The translations under genes and the position numbers were made by a program. The notes beneath the pieces were generated by a model, which made no database searches, had not been told where the DNA came from, and saw nothing but the letters and a program-made list of their open reading frames with translations. 64,000 bases of DNA from Roseovarius sp. TE539 (GTDB taxonomy: Bacteria > Pseudomonadota > Alphaproteobacteria > Rhodobacterales > Rhodobacteraceae). The number at the start of each line of letters is the position of its first letter. Positions within the stretch are counted from its first letter, which is position 1. The stretch covers positions 108,559-172,558 of the forward strand of contig NZ_QNGB01000006.1 of the NCBI RefSeq assembly GCF_003298505.1, given 5' to 3'. Shown here in pieces: positions 17,308 through 26,607 of this stretch.

Positions 17308-19131
17308 TCACTCGACGGTCACGGACTTTGCAAGGTTGCGCGGCTGGTCCACATCCGTGCCCTTTGCGACGGCGGTGTGATAAGCCAGCAATTGCGCCGG
17401 CACGGCATAAAGGATAGGCGCGAGCATCGCGTCGATGCGCGGCATCACGAGGGTCTGCCATACCCCGTCTCCGGCAGCCTCGGCGCCGGGGGGATCGGTG
17501 ATCAAAACGATCTTGCCATTCCGGGCCATCACCTCCTGCATGTTCGAGATCGTCTTTTCGAAAATACCGTCACGCGGGGCGATGACCACCACCGGCATCT
17601 TGCCGTCGATGAGGGCGATGGGGCCGTGCTTCAGCTCTCCCGAAGCATAAGCTTCGGCATGTATATAGCTGATTTCCTTCATTTTAAGTGATCCCTCAAG
17701 TGCCAGCGGATACATCAGGCCGCGACCCAGGAAAAGAACATCCTCGGTTTTTGCAAGCCGCCGGGCAACGTTCTGGATCATCATGTCCGTCTCAAGCGCG
17801 TGGTTGAGTGCCGAGGGCAGACCGCGCAAGGCCGAAAGACGGTCGGCAAGGTCCTCGGCGTCGATGCGCCCGCGCGCCCTTGCGGCCTTGAGCGCCAGCA
17901 AAAGCAGGACGGTGAGTTGGCAGGTGAAGGCCTTGGTCGAGGCGACGCCGATCTCGATCCCGGCATGAATGGGTAGGGCCAGGTCGCTTTCGCGCGCGAT
18001 CGAGCTCTGGGTGACGTTGACCACCGACAAAAGCTGTCCTGCCCGCCCCTCGCAGTAACGCAGCGCCGCAAGGGTATCGGCGGTCTCACCGGATTGGGAA
18101 ACGAAAACGGCCGCGCTGTCGGGGCTGACCGGGGGATCGCGGTAGCGGAACTCGGACGCGATATCCACGTCCACGGGCAGACCGGCCAACTGCTCGAACC
18201 AGTATTTCGCAGTCATGCAGGCGTAGTGGGCGGTTCCGCAAGCGACCATTACCAGACGGTCGATGGCGGCAAAATCCACGCCGTCGCCAGGCAGGGCGAT
18301 ATCGCGCCCCTCGTCGACCAGGTAATGGTTCAGCACGTCGCCGATGACGGTGGGCTGCTCGGCGATTTCCTTCGCCATGAAATGCCTGTGCCCCCCCTTG
18401 TCCACGCGCGCTGTATCAACGCGGATCTTGGTCACGGGCCGGTTGGCACGATCGCCGCTGGAATTGATGATCTCGAGATCGTCGCGGGTCACGAAGGCGC
18501 AATCCCCCTCTTCGAGGTAGGTGATCCTGTCGGTCAGCGGGGCCAGGGCGATGGCATCCGAGCCGACGAACATCTCGCCGCGGCCGTGCCCGATCGCCAG
18601 CGGGCTGCCCTTGCGGGCCGCGACCAGGAGGTTTTCCTCGCCGTGGAACAGGAAGCACAGCGCATAGGCGCCCTCCAGCTGGCCGATGGTCCGGAGTGCC
18701 GCCTCACGCGGGGGCAGACCGGCCGCGAGGTGCTGTTGCGCCAGAAGCGCCACGGTTTCGGTGTCCGTCTCGGTGCTGTGGCAGACCCCGTTGTCGGCCA
18801 GTTCAGCACGCAATTCGCGGTAATTCTCGATGATCCCGTTATGGACAACGGCCACCGGCCCGGCCTTGTGCGGATGGGTGTTGGACAGATTGGGTGCGCC
18901 ATGTGTCGCCCAGCGGGTATGCCCGATCCCGGCCTTGCCGGCCAGCGGGTCGTGGACCAGGAGATCGGACAGGTTGACCAGCTTGCCAACCGCGCGGCGG
19001 CGGTCCAGCGCGCCTTCGTTCACGGTTGCGATCCCGGCGCTGTCATAACCGCGATATTCCAGGCGCTTCAACGCCTCGACAAGGATTGGCGCGACTTCAT
19101 GGTGGCCAAGGACGCCAACGATTCCACACAT
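17308..19131 (-). CDS. glmS: glutamine--fructose-6-phosphate aminotransferase (isomerizing)
   Basis: A 607-residue enzyme making glucosamine-6-phosphate for peptidoglycan and LPS. It starts MCGIVGVLG, where Cys2 is the glutaminase nucleophile; LEYRGYDSAGIA and the GHTRWATHG loop follow. The C-terminal half has two SIS domains (CGTAHYA, SQSGETADTLAA) and ends LAKSVTVE. ATG 19131 is preferred to an adjacent GTG at 19134 because the Cys must follow Met directly. The start shares a base with the glmU stop, giving a coupled glmU-glmS operon. Confidence 0.97.
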   Translation of the reverse strand: MCGIVGVLGHHEVAPILVEALKRLEYRGYDSAGIATVNEGALDRRRAVGKLVNLSDLLVHDPLAGKAGIGHTRWATHGAPNLSNTHPHKAGPVAVVHNGIIENYRELRAELADNGVCHSTETDTETVALLAQQHLAAGLPPREAALRTIGQLEGAYALCFLFHGEENLLVAARKGSPLAIGHGRGEMFVGSDAIALAPLTDRITYLEEGDCAFVTRDDLEIINSSGDRANRPVTKIRVDTARVDKGGHRHFMAKEIAEQPTVIGDVLNHYLVDEGRDIALPGDGVDFAAIDRLVMVACGTAHYACMTAKYWFEQLAGLPVDVDIASEFRYRDPPVSPDSAAVFVSQSGETADTLAALRYCEGRAGQLLSVVNVTQSSIARESDLALPIHAGIEIGVASTKAFTCQLTVLLLLALKAARARGRIDAEDLADRLSALRGLPSALNHALETDMMIQNVARRLAKTEDVLFLGRGLMYPLALEGSLKMKEISYIHAEAYASGELKHGPIALIDGKMPVVVIAPRDGIFEKTISNMQEVMARNGKIVLITDPPGAEAAGDGVWQTLVMPRIDAMLAPILYAVPAQLLAYHTAVAKGTDVDQPRNLAKSVTVE

Positions 19132-20486
19132 CACCCATCACCCCGGTCGCGTTGAGATTTCTTTTTCTTCAATAGTTCAAGCAATTTCCGCGCCATTCCC
19201 GGCTTGTTCTCCTGCGCGGGACGGGACAGGGCCAGCGCACCGCCGGGGACATCGCGCGTGATCACCGATCCGCTGCCGGTCATTGCGTCGTCTCCCACGC
19301 TGACCGGGGCCACAAGCATCGTGTCCGACCCGATGAAGGCCCGCGCCCCGATCTCGGTGTGGTGTTTCATCACGCCGTCGTAGTTGCAGGTGATCGTGCC
19401 GGCGCCAATGTTCGCGCCCGACCCCAGCGTGGCGTCACCGATATAGGAAAGGTGGTTGATCTTGGTGCCCGTGCCGATCGTGGCGTTCTTGGTTTCCACG
19501 AAGTTGCCGATGCGGGCCTCTTCTCCCAGATCCGTGCCCGGCCGCAGCCGCGCATAGGGACCCACGATGGCGCCGGAGCCGACGTGACACCCTTCGAGAT
19601 GCGAAAAAGCCCGCAGTTGCACGCCCTCCGCGACGGTCACGCCCGGGCCGAAAACCACGTTGGGTTCGACCACCGTGTCGCGGCCGATCACCGTGTCGTG
19701 AGAGAAATGCACGCTGTTCGGATTCACCAGCGTCACACCGGCGTCCATCGCCATCGTGCGGGCCCGGTCCTGAAAGGCTGCTTCGGCTGCCGCCAGGTCG
19801 GTGCGTGAGTTTATCCCCAGTGTTTCGGCCTCGTCGCAGGCCACGGCGGTGGCCGAAAGCCCGCGCGCCCGGGCGATCGCCACGATATCCGTGAGATAGA
19901 ATTCCCCGCCGGCGTTATCATCCGTGACCTCCGCCACCAGGTCGAACAGAAGCGCCGCCGGGGCGGCCATGACCCCGCTGTTGCAGAAACCTATGGCGCG
20001 TTCCGTGGCCCGGGCATCCTTGAACTCCACGATCCTTTCAAGGTTGTCGCCATGCATCACCAGCCGCCCGTAGCGGGCCGGATCGGCGGCTTCGAAGCCC
20101 AGCACCACGATATCATGGTGCAACCTTGCCTCGGCCATGCGGGCAAGCGTTTCGGCGCTGATGAACGGCGTGTCACCGAACAGGACGATCACGTCACCGT
20201 CAAACCCGTCAAGCGCCGGGGCGGCCTGCGCCACGGCATGGGCTGTGCCGCGTTGTTCGGTCTGCAGAACGATCCGGGCGTCGGGCGCGCGATCCCGCGC
20301 CGCGGCGCCGACGGCCTCCGCCCCGTATCCGGCAACGATCACCGTCTCGTCGGGCGCCAGTGTTTCGCCTGCTTTCATGGCATGGACCAGCATGGGGGCA
20401 CCGGCGATCCGGTGCAGGACCTTGGGCAGGTCGGATTTCATGCGCGTGCCCCTGCCGGCAGCAAGTATGATCAGAGCCAGCCCCAT
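19131..20486 (-). CDS. glmU: bifunctional UDP-GlcNAc pyrophosphorylase / glucosamine-1-phosphate acetyltransferase
   Basis: A 451-residue bifunctional enzyme. The N-terminal uridylyltransferase domain has LAAGRGTRMKSDLPKVLH and the QTEQRGTAHAV motif; the C-terminal acetyltransferase domain is a left-handed beta-helix with hexapeptide repeats (about residues 245-430), including HLSYIGDATLGSGANIGAG. It makes UDP-GlcNAc from glucosamine-1-phosphate, two steps after GlmS. First gene of the minus-strand operon; divergent from the phosphatase gene. Confidence 0.97.
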   Translation of the reverse strand: MGLALIILAAGRGTRMKSDLPKVLHRIAGAPMLVHAMKAGETLAPDETVIVAGYGAEAVGAAARDRAPDARIVLQTEQRGTAHAVAQAAPALDGFDGDVIVLFGDTPFISAETLARMAEARLHHDIVVLGFEAADPARYGRLVMHGDNLERIVEFKDARATERAIGFCNSGVMAAPAALLFDLVAEVTDDNAGGEFYLTDIVAIARARGLSATAVACDEAETLGINSRTDLAAAEAAFQDRARTMAMDAGVTLVNPNSVHFSHDTVIGRDTVVEPNVVFGPGVTVAEGVQLRAFSHLEGCHVGSGAIVGPYARLRPGTDLGEEARIGNFVETKNATIGTGTKINHLSYIGDATLGSGANIGAGTITCNYDGVMKHHTEIGARAFIGSDTMLVAPVSVGDDAMTGSGSVITRDVPGGALALSRPAQENKPGMARKLLELLKKKKSQRDRGDG

Positions 20487-20623
20487 GCGAATTCTCTTTG
20501 TAATTGCCTCCCGCCCCTTTTATCTGCTGGCCACAGGGGCGCAAGGGCGCCACTGATCAAACCGGATTTCGCGCTGTAACAGGTTTGCGCGGGATCGTGC
20601 CAATCGGCGAAAGGACAGGCCGC

Positions 20624-21295
20624 ATGCGGACGGTGGTTTTCGATCTGGACGGAACGCTGGCCGATACCAGTGGCGATCTCATCGCCGCGGCCAACACGTG
20701 TTTTGCCAGGCTTGGTGTCGCGGATGCCGTCCTGCACCCGCGGGATGACGCGGCAACTGCCTTTCAGGGCGGGCGCGCGATGTTGCGGGCGGGATTCGAC
20801 CGGCTGGAGCATGCATGGGACGAGGCCCTGATCGACCGGCACTATCCGGTTCTGCTTGAGGCATACGCGGAGTCGATCGACGTCCACACCACGCTCTACC
20901 CCGGCGCGATGCCCGCGGTCGAGGCGCTGTGCGGGACAGGGTACGCGGTTGCGATCTGTACCAACAAGCCCGAAGCTCTTGCGCGTCTGCTGCTTGGCAG
21001 GCTGGGGGTCATGCCGGCCTTTGGCGAGGCGCTGATCGGGGCTGATACGCTTGCGGTCCGCAAGCCCGACCCGGAACCGCTCCGCGAGGCGGTGCGACGG
21101 GCCGGCGGCGATCCGGCGCGGGCGCTGCTGGTTGGCGACACGGTCACGGACCGTGAAACCTCTCGTGCGGCGGGCGTGCCATCTGTCCTCGTCGGATTCG
21201 GGCCTGCCGGTGCAACGGTTGCCGATCTGGAGCCTGACGCGGTGATCGAGACCTATGATGCTCTGCCCGGTGTCGTTCGTCAGCTAATCGGTTGA
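20624..21295 (+). CDS. HAD-family phosphatase, phosphoglycolate phosphatase type
   Basis: A 223-residue HAD hydrolase with FDLDGTLADTSGDL (nucleophile and acid/base Asp), a helical cap domain, CTNKPEALA (motif II), RKPDPEPL (motif III Lys) and VGDTVTDRETSRAAG (motif IV). This is the pattern of Gph, which removes 2-phosphoglycolate. ATG 20624 follows AAAGGA; the long upstream frame is not needed. Divergent from glmU across 137 bases. Exact substrate could differ within the family. Confidence 0.88.
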   Translation: MRTVVFDLDGTLADTSGDLIAAANTCFARLGVADAVLHPRDDAATAFQGGRAMLRAGFDRLEHAWDEALIDRHYPVLLEAYAESIDVHTTLYPGAMPAVEALCGTGYAVAICTNKPEALARLLLGRLGVMPAFGEALIGADTLAVRKPDPEPLREAVRRAGGDPARALLVGDTVTDRETSRAAGVPSVLVGFGPAGATVADLEPDAVIETYDALPGVVRQLIG

Positions 21296-21397
21296 CCGTT
21301 TCGTCAATGGCGCAGGTTGTCTTTGGCATTCCCGAACTTCGCGGTTTCCGGTCTCCGCGCCATTGACCTGTGCCTGCCTTGGCCCCAAAACATTGGC

Positions 21398-22600
21398 ATG
21401 AGCGAGATTTTCAAGGGAAGCTTCACGCAGCAGGAACCGATCCCCGAAGAAGGGATCGCGGCGGCGCTCGAGGTGATGCGTCACGGCCGGCTGCACCGTT
21501 ACAACGTGGCGCCCGACGAAACCGGCGAGACGGCTCTACTGGAACAGGAGTTCGCCGACCTGACCGGGGCGCGCTATGCTCTGGCCGTCGCTTCAGGCGG
21601 GTACGCAATGGCCACGGCCCTGCGCGCATTGGGGGTGGGCCCGGGCGACAGGGTGCTCAGCAACGCCTTCACGCTGGCCCCGGTGCCCGGCGCAATCGCA
21701 AGCGTGGGCGCCAAGCCGGTCTATGTGGGCGTGACCGAGGCGCTGACCCTGGATCTGGATGACCTCGAGCAAAAGGCCGGACAGGCGGACGTTCTTTTGC
21801 TCAGCCACATGCGTGGACATATCTGTGACATGGACCGGGTTATGGAAATCAGCGACGCCAGCGGCATCGCGGTGATCGAGGATTGCGCCCACACGATGGG
21901 CGCTGCGTGGCGGGGGGTGCCTTCGGGGCGGCACGGGCTGATCGGCTGCTACTCTGCCCAGACTTACAAGCACGTGAATTCCGGTGAGGGCGGGTTCCTG
22001 ATCACCGATGACGCCGACGTCATGGCGCGGGCCGTGATCCTGTCGGGATCGTACATGCATTACGAACGACACAAGGCCGCACCGGGCCCCGAGGCGTTCG
22101 AGCGGGTCAAGTATGACACTCCCAATGTTTCCGGGCGGATGGACAATCTGCGCGCCGCGATCCTGCGGCCCCAACTGCGGATGCTGCCGGCCCGGGTGAC
22201 GGGATGGAATGCGCGCTACCGCACCGTCGAGGCGGGGTTGCGCGGCACGCCCGGTCTGACGGTGATCGAACGCCCGGAGGAGGAAAGCATCGTCGGTTCC
22301 TCGATCCAGTTCCTGCTTCTGGGATGGTCCGAGACACATGTCGCACGGGTTCTGGAACGGTGTGGCGCACGCGGGGTCGAGCTCAAGTGGTTCGGCGCGG
22401 CAGAGCCGGTCGGGTTCACCAGCCGGTATGACAGTTGGCATTATGCCCCCGCACCGCCAATGCCTGCAACTGACCGTATCCTGCGCGCCATTATCGACAT
22501 GCGGCTGCCGCTGACCTTCAGCCTTGAGGATTGCGCGCAGATCGCGCGGATCATCCGCGCCGAGGTGGGTGCGGTGTGGCAGGAGCAGGCCGCGGATTGA
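21398..22600 (+). CDS. DegT/DnrJ/EryC1/StrS-type PLP aminotransferase
   Basis: A 400-residue fold-type I PLP enzyme. TGARYALAVASGGYAMATAL forms the phosphate-binding region; VIEDCAHTMGAAWRG carries the PLP-ring aspartate; SAQTYKHVNSGEGGF holds the Schiff-base lysine. Family members aminate keto-sugars or related substrates, usually within glycan or antibiotic clusters, but here it is alone between the phosphatase and ivd, so the substrate is unknown. ATG 21398 has only a weak ribosome binding site; an upstream TTG at 21317 would add 27 residues without family resemblance. Confidence 0.82.
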   Translation: MSEIFKGSFTQQEPIPEEGIAAALEVMRHGRLHRYNVAPDETGETALLEQEFADLTGARYALAVASGGYAMATALRALGVGPGDRVLSNAFTLAPVPGAIASVGAKPVYVGVTEALTLDLDDLEQKAGQADVLLLSHMRGHICDMDRVMEISDASGIAVIEDCAHTMGAAWRGVPSGRHGLIGCYSAQTYKHVNSGEGGFLITDDADVMARAVILSGSYMHYERHKAAPGPEAFERVKYDTPNVSGRMDNLRAAILRPQLRMLPARVTGWNARYRTVEAGLRGTPGLTVIERPEEESIVGSSIQFLLLGWSETHVARVLERCGARGVELKWFGAAEPVGFTSRYDSWHYAPAPPMPATDRILRAIIDMRLPLTFSLEDCAQIARIIRAEVGAVWQEQAAD

Positions 22601-22792
22601 GTGTCCGGTACGCAAACGCCGTTTGAATTGCCGAAATCGAACGATTCCGGCGCCGGATGCCGTGAGTTCGTGAGCCCGGCTCCAACAGCGGAGCGGGCGC
22701 CCGCTTGCCGGCCCGGCCCCGGGACCACCACCGTGACGATGGGCAATCCGGCGTTGCTGCGCTATCGTGGGGTGGGTGCGTGGCCGCCGGGA

Positions 22793-22840
22793 TTGACCCG
22801 TTATGCGGTTTGGAGTATTGAAATGAACAAGTGTTCAATA
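22793..22840 (+). promoter_or_regulatory. promoter with overlapping palindromic operator upstream of ivd
   Basis: TTGACC (22793-22798), a 17-base spacer and TATTGA (22816-22821) form a good sigma-70 promoter. The -10 box overlaps the inverted repeat TATTGAA (22816-22822) / TTCAATA (22834-22840). A second, offset palindrome, TGAAC-AAGT-GTTCA, lies at 22824-22837. A repressor here would block RNA polymerase directly, fitting substrate-inducible leucine/isovalerate catabolism. The palindrome style suits a TetR-family regulator, but no regulator gene is in the window. Confidence 0.65.
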
Positions 22841-22862
22841 AATGCCGGGAGGCACCGGGGCG

Positions 22863-24026
22863 ATGTTCAATGCGGTGATGAAATTCGATCTGGGCGAGGA
22901 CGTGAATGCCCTGCGCGAGATGGTCCACAAATGGGCACAGGATCGGGTCCGGCCCGATGCGGCGCGAATCGACAGTGACAATGTCTTTCCGCCCGGCCTG
23001 TGGCCGGAGATGGGGGATCTGGGCCTGCTGGGCATCACCGTGCCGGAGGAATACGGCGGCGCCGACATGTCCTATCTTGCCCATGTCGTCGCGGTCGAGG
23101 AGATCGCGCGCGCTTCGGCCTCCGTGTCGCTGAGCTATGGGGCGCATTCGAACCTTTGCGTGAATCAGATCAAGCTCAATGGCAGCGAGGAGCAGAAACG
23201 CAAGTACCTTCCCGGGCTTGTCAGCGGCGAACACGTGGGGGCGCTCGCCATGTCCGAGGCGGGGGCGGGCAGCGATGTCGTCAGCATGAAACTGCGCGCC
23301 GAGCGGCGCAACGATCACTACCGGCTCAACGGCAGCAAGTACTGGATCACCAACGGGCCGGATGCCGACACGCTGGTCGTCTATGCCAAGACCGATCCCG
23401 AGGCCGGGGCCAAGGGTATCACCGCCTTCCTGGTCGAGAAGACGATGAAGGGGTTCTCGACCTCTCCGCACTTCGACAAGCTGGGCATGCGCGGTTCCAA
23501 TACCGCCGAACTGATCTTCGAGGATGTCGAGGTGCCGTTCGAGAACGTGCTGGGCGAGGAGGGGCGCGGCGTGCGCGTGCTGATGTCGGGGCTGGACTAC
23601 GAGCGGGTGGTGCTGGCGGGGATCGGCACCGGGATCATGGCCGCCTGCCTTGACGAGATCATGCCTTACATGGCCGAACGCAAGCAGTTCGGTCAGCCGA
23701 TTGGATCCTTTCAGTTGATGCAGGGCAAGATCGCGGACATGTACACCGCAATGAACAGTGCGCGCGCTTACGTCTACGAGGTGGCCAAGGCCTGCGACCG
23801 GGGCGATGTTACCCGTCAGGATGCCGCGGCATGCTGTCTCTATGCCTCGGAGGAGGCGATGAAACAGGCCCACCAGGCGGTGCAGGCCATGGGCGGGGCA
23901 GGGTTTCTCAACGACGCGCCGGTCGCACGCATCTTCCGTGATGCCAAGTTGATGGAGATCGGTGCGGGCACGAGCGAGATTCGCCGGATGCTGGTCGGAC
24001 GCGAGATGGTCGGGGCGATGGGGTGA
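22863..24026 (+). CDS. ivd: isovaleryl-CoA dehydrogenase
   Basis: A 387-residue flavoprotein acyl-CoA dehydrogenase that oxidises isovaleryl-CoA to 3-methylcrotonyl-CoA in leucine degradation, passing electrons to ETF. Family elements include [16 protein letters not shown], the FAD-contacting [14 protein letters not shown] and [23 protein letters not shown]-type segment [12 protein letters not shown], and the C-terminal [17 protein letters not shown] 22863 is used because GGGAGG (22847-22852) precedes it. The specific assignment rests on the mccBA and HMG-CoA lyase genes in the same cluster. Confidence 0.93.
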   Translation: MFNAVMKFDLGEDVNALREMVHKWAQDRVRPDAARIDSDNVFPPGLWPEMGDLGLLGITVPEEYGGADMSYLAHVVAVEEIARASASVSLSYGAHSNLCVNQIKLNGSEEQKRKYLPGLVSGEHVGALAMSEAGAGSDVVSMKLRAERRNDHYRLNGSKYWITNGPDADTLVVYAKTDPEAGAKGITAFLVEKTMKGFSTSPHFDKLGMRGSNTAELIFEDVEVPFENVLGEEGRGVRVLMSGLDYERVVLAGIGTGIMAACLDEIMPYMAERKQFGQPIGSFQLMQGKIADMYTAMNSARAYVYEVAKACDRGDVTRQDAAACCLYASEEAMKQAHQAVQAMGGAGFLNDAPVARIFRDAKLMEIGAGTSEIRRMLVGREMVGAMG

Positions 24027-24340
24027 AGCAACGCCGCCTCATATTCGCGCCGATCGCGGCTGTCATCGCGGGTGTTGCCGGGATCGGGCTCCTGCTGGGC
24101 TGGCGCGCGGTGAGTACCACCGAGTCCGAGGTGATCGAGCGGATCGCGGCACGTTACATGGACGAACGCGGCGCCGAGGCGCGGCGCTCGGATTGCCGGG
24201 CGCAACCGGCGCGATCGGACGGTCTGTGGCTGGTGGTCATCTGTGGCCCGGAGAGGCGGGAATACGCTTACTTCGTGGATCGTTATGGCCGCCTGACCCA
24301 TACCAGCCGGCCCGGCGGCGACCCGGAGAACCGGACATGA
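24023..24340 (+). CDS. small single-span membrane or exported protein, unknown
   Basis: A 105-residue protein with an N-terminal hydrophobic helix (about residues 7-26) and a short extracytoplasmic domain containing two cysteines. GTG 24023 overlaps the ivd stop by four bases (GTGA) and its own stop overlaps the next ATG by four bases, so it is translationally coupled on both sides. No recognised family. Its tight packing between ivd and the acyl-CoA ligase indicates a real gene rather than a spacer. Confidence 0.7.
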   Translation: MKQRRLIFAPIAAVIAGVAGIGLLLGWRAVSTTESEVIERIAARYMDERGAEARRSDCRAQPARSDGLWLVVICGPERREYAYFVDRYGRLTHTSRPGGDPENRT

Positions 24341-25914
24341 GCGGGCAGGCGCGTCCGATGCTGCGCGCGGCCCCGTCGTGGAACGCGTTGCGCGCCGGGT
24401 TCTCATGGAACCTGCCGCCACGCCTGAACATGGCCACGCAGGTCTGCGACACATGGGCGGAGGCCGAGCCGGAGCGCGTGGCGATCATTGATCTCGGCAC
24501 TGGCCGGCGGGATGTGACATATGGCGAATTGCAGGCCATGTCGGATGCGCTGGCGCTGGAGCTGCAGGCGCGTGGCGTGATCCGCGGAGACCGCGTCGGC
24601 GTGTTGCGCAGTCAGGATCCCTGGTGTGCTGCAGCGCATATAGCAATCTGGAAAGTTGGCGCAATATCAGTGCCTTTATTCAAACTCTTCAAGCTTGATG
24701 CCCTGATTTCCCGGGTAACGGACTCCGGCGCCCGGATCGTCGTGAGCGATGGCGAGGGGGCGAAGCTTCTGAATGCACTCGAAGATGTCGTGCCCTTGGT
24801 GCCGGAGAACGCGGAGCTGACCGAAGGCCGTGCCGAAACCGCGGATACTGCCGCGGAAGACCCGGCCGTCCTGATCTACACATCCGGGACCACCGGTGGC
24901 CCGAAAGGTGCGTTGCACGCGCACCGGATGCTCACCGGGCACCTGCCGGGGGTGGAGATGAGTCATGATTTCCTCGGCGCGCCGGGAGACTGCCTCTGGA
25001 CACCCGCCGACTGGGCGTGGATCGGGGGCTTGTTCGACGTCCTGATGCCCGGATTGGCCATCGGCGTGCCTGTGGTGGCTGCGCGCCTGAAGGGCTTCGA
25101 TCCTGAGGATTGCATGAGAATCATCAGGGAAGGCTCTGTACGCAATGTATTTTTACCGCCTACCGCATTGCGGATGTTGAAAGCGGCGGAGGTGGACATC
25201 GACGGCCTGCGGTCGGTCGCGAGCGGTGGTGAGCCCCTGGGAGCGGAGATGCTGGATTGGGGGCGACGCGCTTTTGGCCTGACCATCAATGAGTTCTATG
25301 GCCAGACCGAATGCAACATGGTGGCGTCATCCTGCGCGACCCTTTTCAGCCCGGTGCCGGGATGTCTGGGGCGGGCCGTGCCCGGCCACGAGATCGCGGT
25401 CCTGGACCCGCGGGGGCACGCGACTGAGGGCGAGGGTGATATCGCCATAAGACGCGGATCGGCGTCGATGATGCTGGAATACTGGCAAAGGCCGACGGCG
25501 ACGGCGGAAAAATTCCGTGGCGACTGGATGTTGACCGGTGACCGCGGCTATTGGAACGGGGATCATCTCTGCTTTCGGGGACGGGAGGACGATGTCATAA
25601 CCTCGTCGGGGTACCGGATCGGACCGGCCGAGATCGAGGACTGCCTGCTGACGCATCCGGCTGTCGCCACGGTCGGGGTGGTCGGAAAGCCCGACGCGCT
25701 GCGCACCGAGATCGTGAAGGCCTACGTGGTTCGGAAAATGGGCTGCGAGGTTACAGCTGACGAGCTTCGCAACTGGGTGAAAGACCGTTTGGCAAGCTAC
25801 TCTTATCCAAGGGAAATCATGTTTCTGGACGCGTTGCCGATGACTGTCACCGGCAAGGTGATCCGAAAGGAACTGAAAGCGCGCGCCGCGGCGGAGGTGG
25901 CTGATGAAGGGTAA
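24337..25914 (+). CDS. AMP-dependent acyl-CoA synthetase
   Basis: A 525-residue ANL-superfamily ligase. Motifs: AMP/phosphate loop YTSGTTGGPKGALH, NEFYGQTECNMV, the hinge-proximal TGDRGYWNGD and SSGYRIGPAEIEDCLL, and the C-terminal catalytic lysine region TVTGKVIRKELK. It activates a carboxylic acid to its CoA ester via an acyl-AMP. Location between ivd and mccB suggests short branched acids such as isovalerate; length (525) is too short for acetoacetyl-CoA synthetase. Starts with a four-base overlap with the preceding small gene. Confidence 0.88.
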   Translation: MSGQARPMLRAAPSWNALRAGFSWNLPPRLNMATQVCDTWAEAEPERVAIIDLGTGRRDVTYGELQAMSDALALELQARGVIRGDRVGVLRSQDPWCAAAHIAIWKVGAISVPLFKLFKLDALISRVTDSGARIVVSDGEGAKLLNALEDVVPLVPENAELTEGRAETADTAAEDPAVLIYTSGTTGGPKGALHAHRMLTGHLPGVEMSHDFLGAPGDCLWTPADWAWIGGLFDVLMPGLAIGVPVVAARLKGFDPEDCMRIIREGSVRNVFLPPTALRMLKAAEVDIDGLRSVASGGEPLGAEMLDWGRRAFGLTINEFYGQTECNMVASSCATLFSPVPGCLGRAVPGHEIAVLDPRGHATEGEGDIAIRRGSASMMLEYWQRPTATAEKFRGDWMLTGDRGYWNGDHLCFRGREDDVITSSGYRIGPAEIEDCLLTHPAVATVGVVGKPDALRTEIVKAYVVRKMGCEVTADELRNWVKDRLASYSYPREIMFLDALPMTVTGKVIRKELKARAAAEVADEG

Positions 25915-26512
25915 ACTGCCGGGATTTCTCCTGCGGGCGCTGGCCCCCGCGCTGGTCTGTGGCGCTGCCATTGCCGGGGAAGAAAGCCTGCCGGATTTCG
26001 AGACCTGCATGAATTCCGAAGTCGCGCGCTACGAGCGTGCCCTGTCGGCCCTGAGGGCGCGGCAGGTGGAAGAACCGCTGCTCGACATTGCCGGAGTCCG
26101 CGGGGTGGAATTCTGTGGAACCGTCGGGATCGTTCGCTGTGACAGGTCTGAAGACCGGATCGGCTGTCAACGCGACCTGGCCGCGGTTCAGGACAGTCTG
26201 CGTTCGGTGGTGTTGCAGCATCTGCAGGCGCCGTCCGAAACTGTGGAGGTTCCGACAGGGTTTGCAGACCGGCTTTACCGGCGTGTCCTGGCCCTGGCGC
26301 ACGGGCGCTCGGCAGGGCCCGATTGCGCCGGTGCCGACACCCTGCACGAGGTTTGGTGCGAAGCGCGGCAGGCCAACGCGCGCCTCCGCCTTGCGGTATT
26401 GGCCTGGCAGGTGGCGCGGTTCCTGGATCGGGCTGCACCGGCGGTGGCGGCGGGATGGGCCGAAGCCGCCGCGCCGGTCAGACCCAAGGCAAGACCGGAG
26501 GTGCAGCCATGA
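25904..26512 (+). CDS. exported cysteine-containing protein, unknown
   Basis: A 202-residue protein with a signal peptide (residues 1-25, ending AAIAG) and a mostly helical mature part containing five or more cysteines, consistent with periplasmic disulfides (for example FCGTVGIVRCDRSEDRIGC). It overlaps the ligase gene by 11 bases, so it belongs to the ivd operon. No family recognised. It is the last gene before the hairpin at 26553-26584. Confidence 0.65.
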   Translation: MKGKLPGFLLRALAPALVCGAAIAGEESLPDFETCMNSEVARYERALSALRARQVEEPLLDIAGVRGVEFCGTVGIVRCDRSEDRIGCQRDLAAVQDSLRSVVLQHLQAPSETVEVPTGFADRLYRRVLALAHGRSAGPDCAGADTLHEVWCEARQANARLRLAVLAWQVARFLDRAAPAVAAGWAEAAAPVRPKARPEVQP

Positions 26513-26552
26513 CCGCGGCAGCCTCCGCCTTCACCGGTCGGCACTGCGAAAT

Positions 26553-26584
26553 CGAAGGGGCCGGCACAGCGGCCGGCCCCTTCG
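26553..26584. terminator. 13-bp hairpin between convergent genes
   Basis: CGAAGGGGCCGGC (26553-26565) pairs perfectly with GCCGGCCCCTTCG (26572-26584) around a six-base loop. It lies between the end of the ivd operon (plus) and the end of ompW (minus), the expected place for a bidirectional terminator, although there is no T-run. Confidence 0.7.
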
Positions 26585-26607
26585 CGTCCCCCGTCATGAT
26601 GGCGGTT

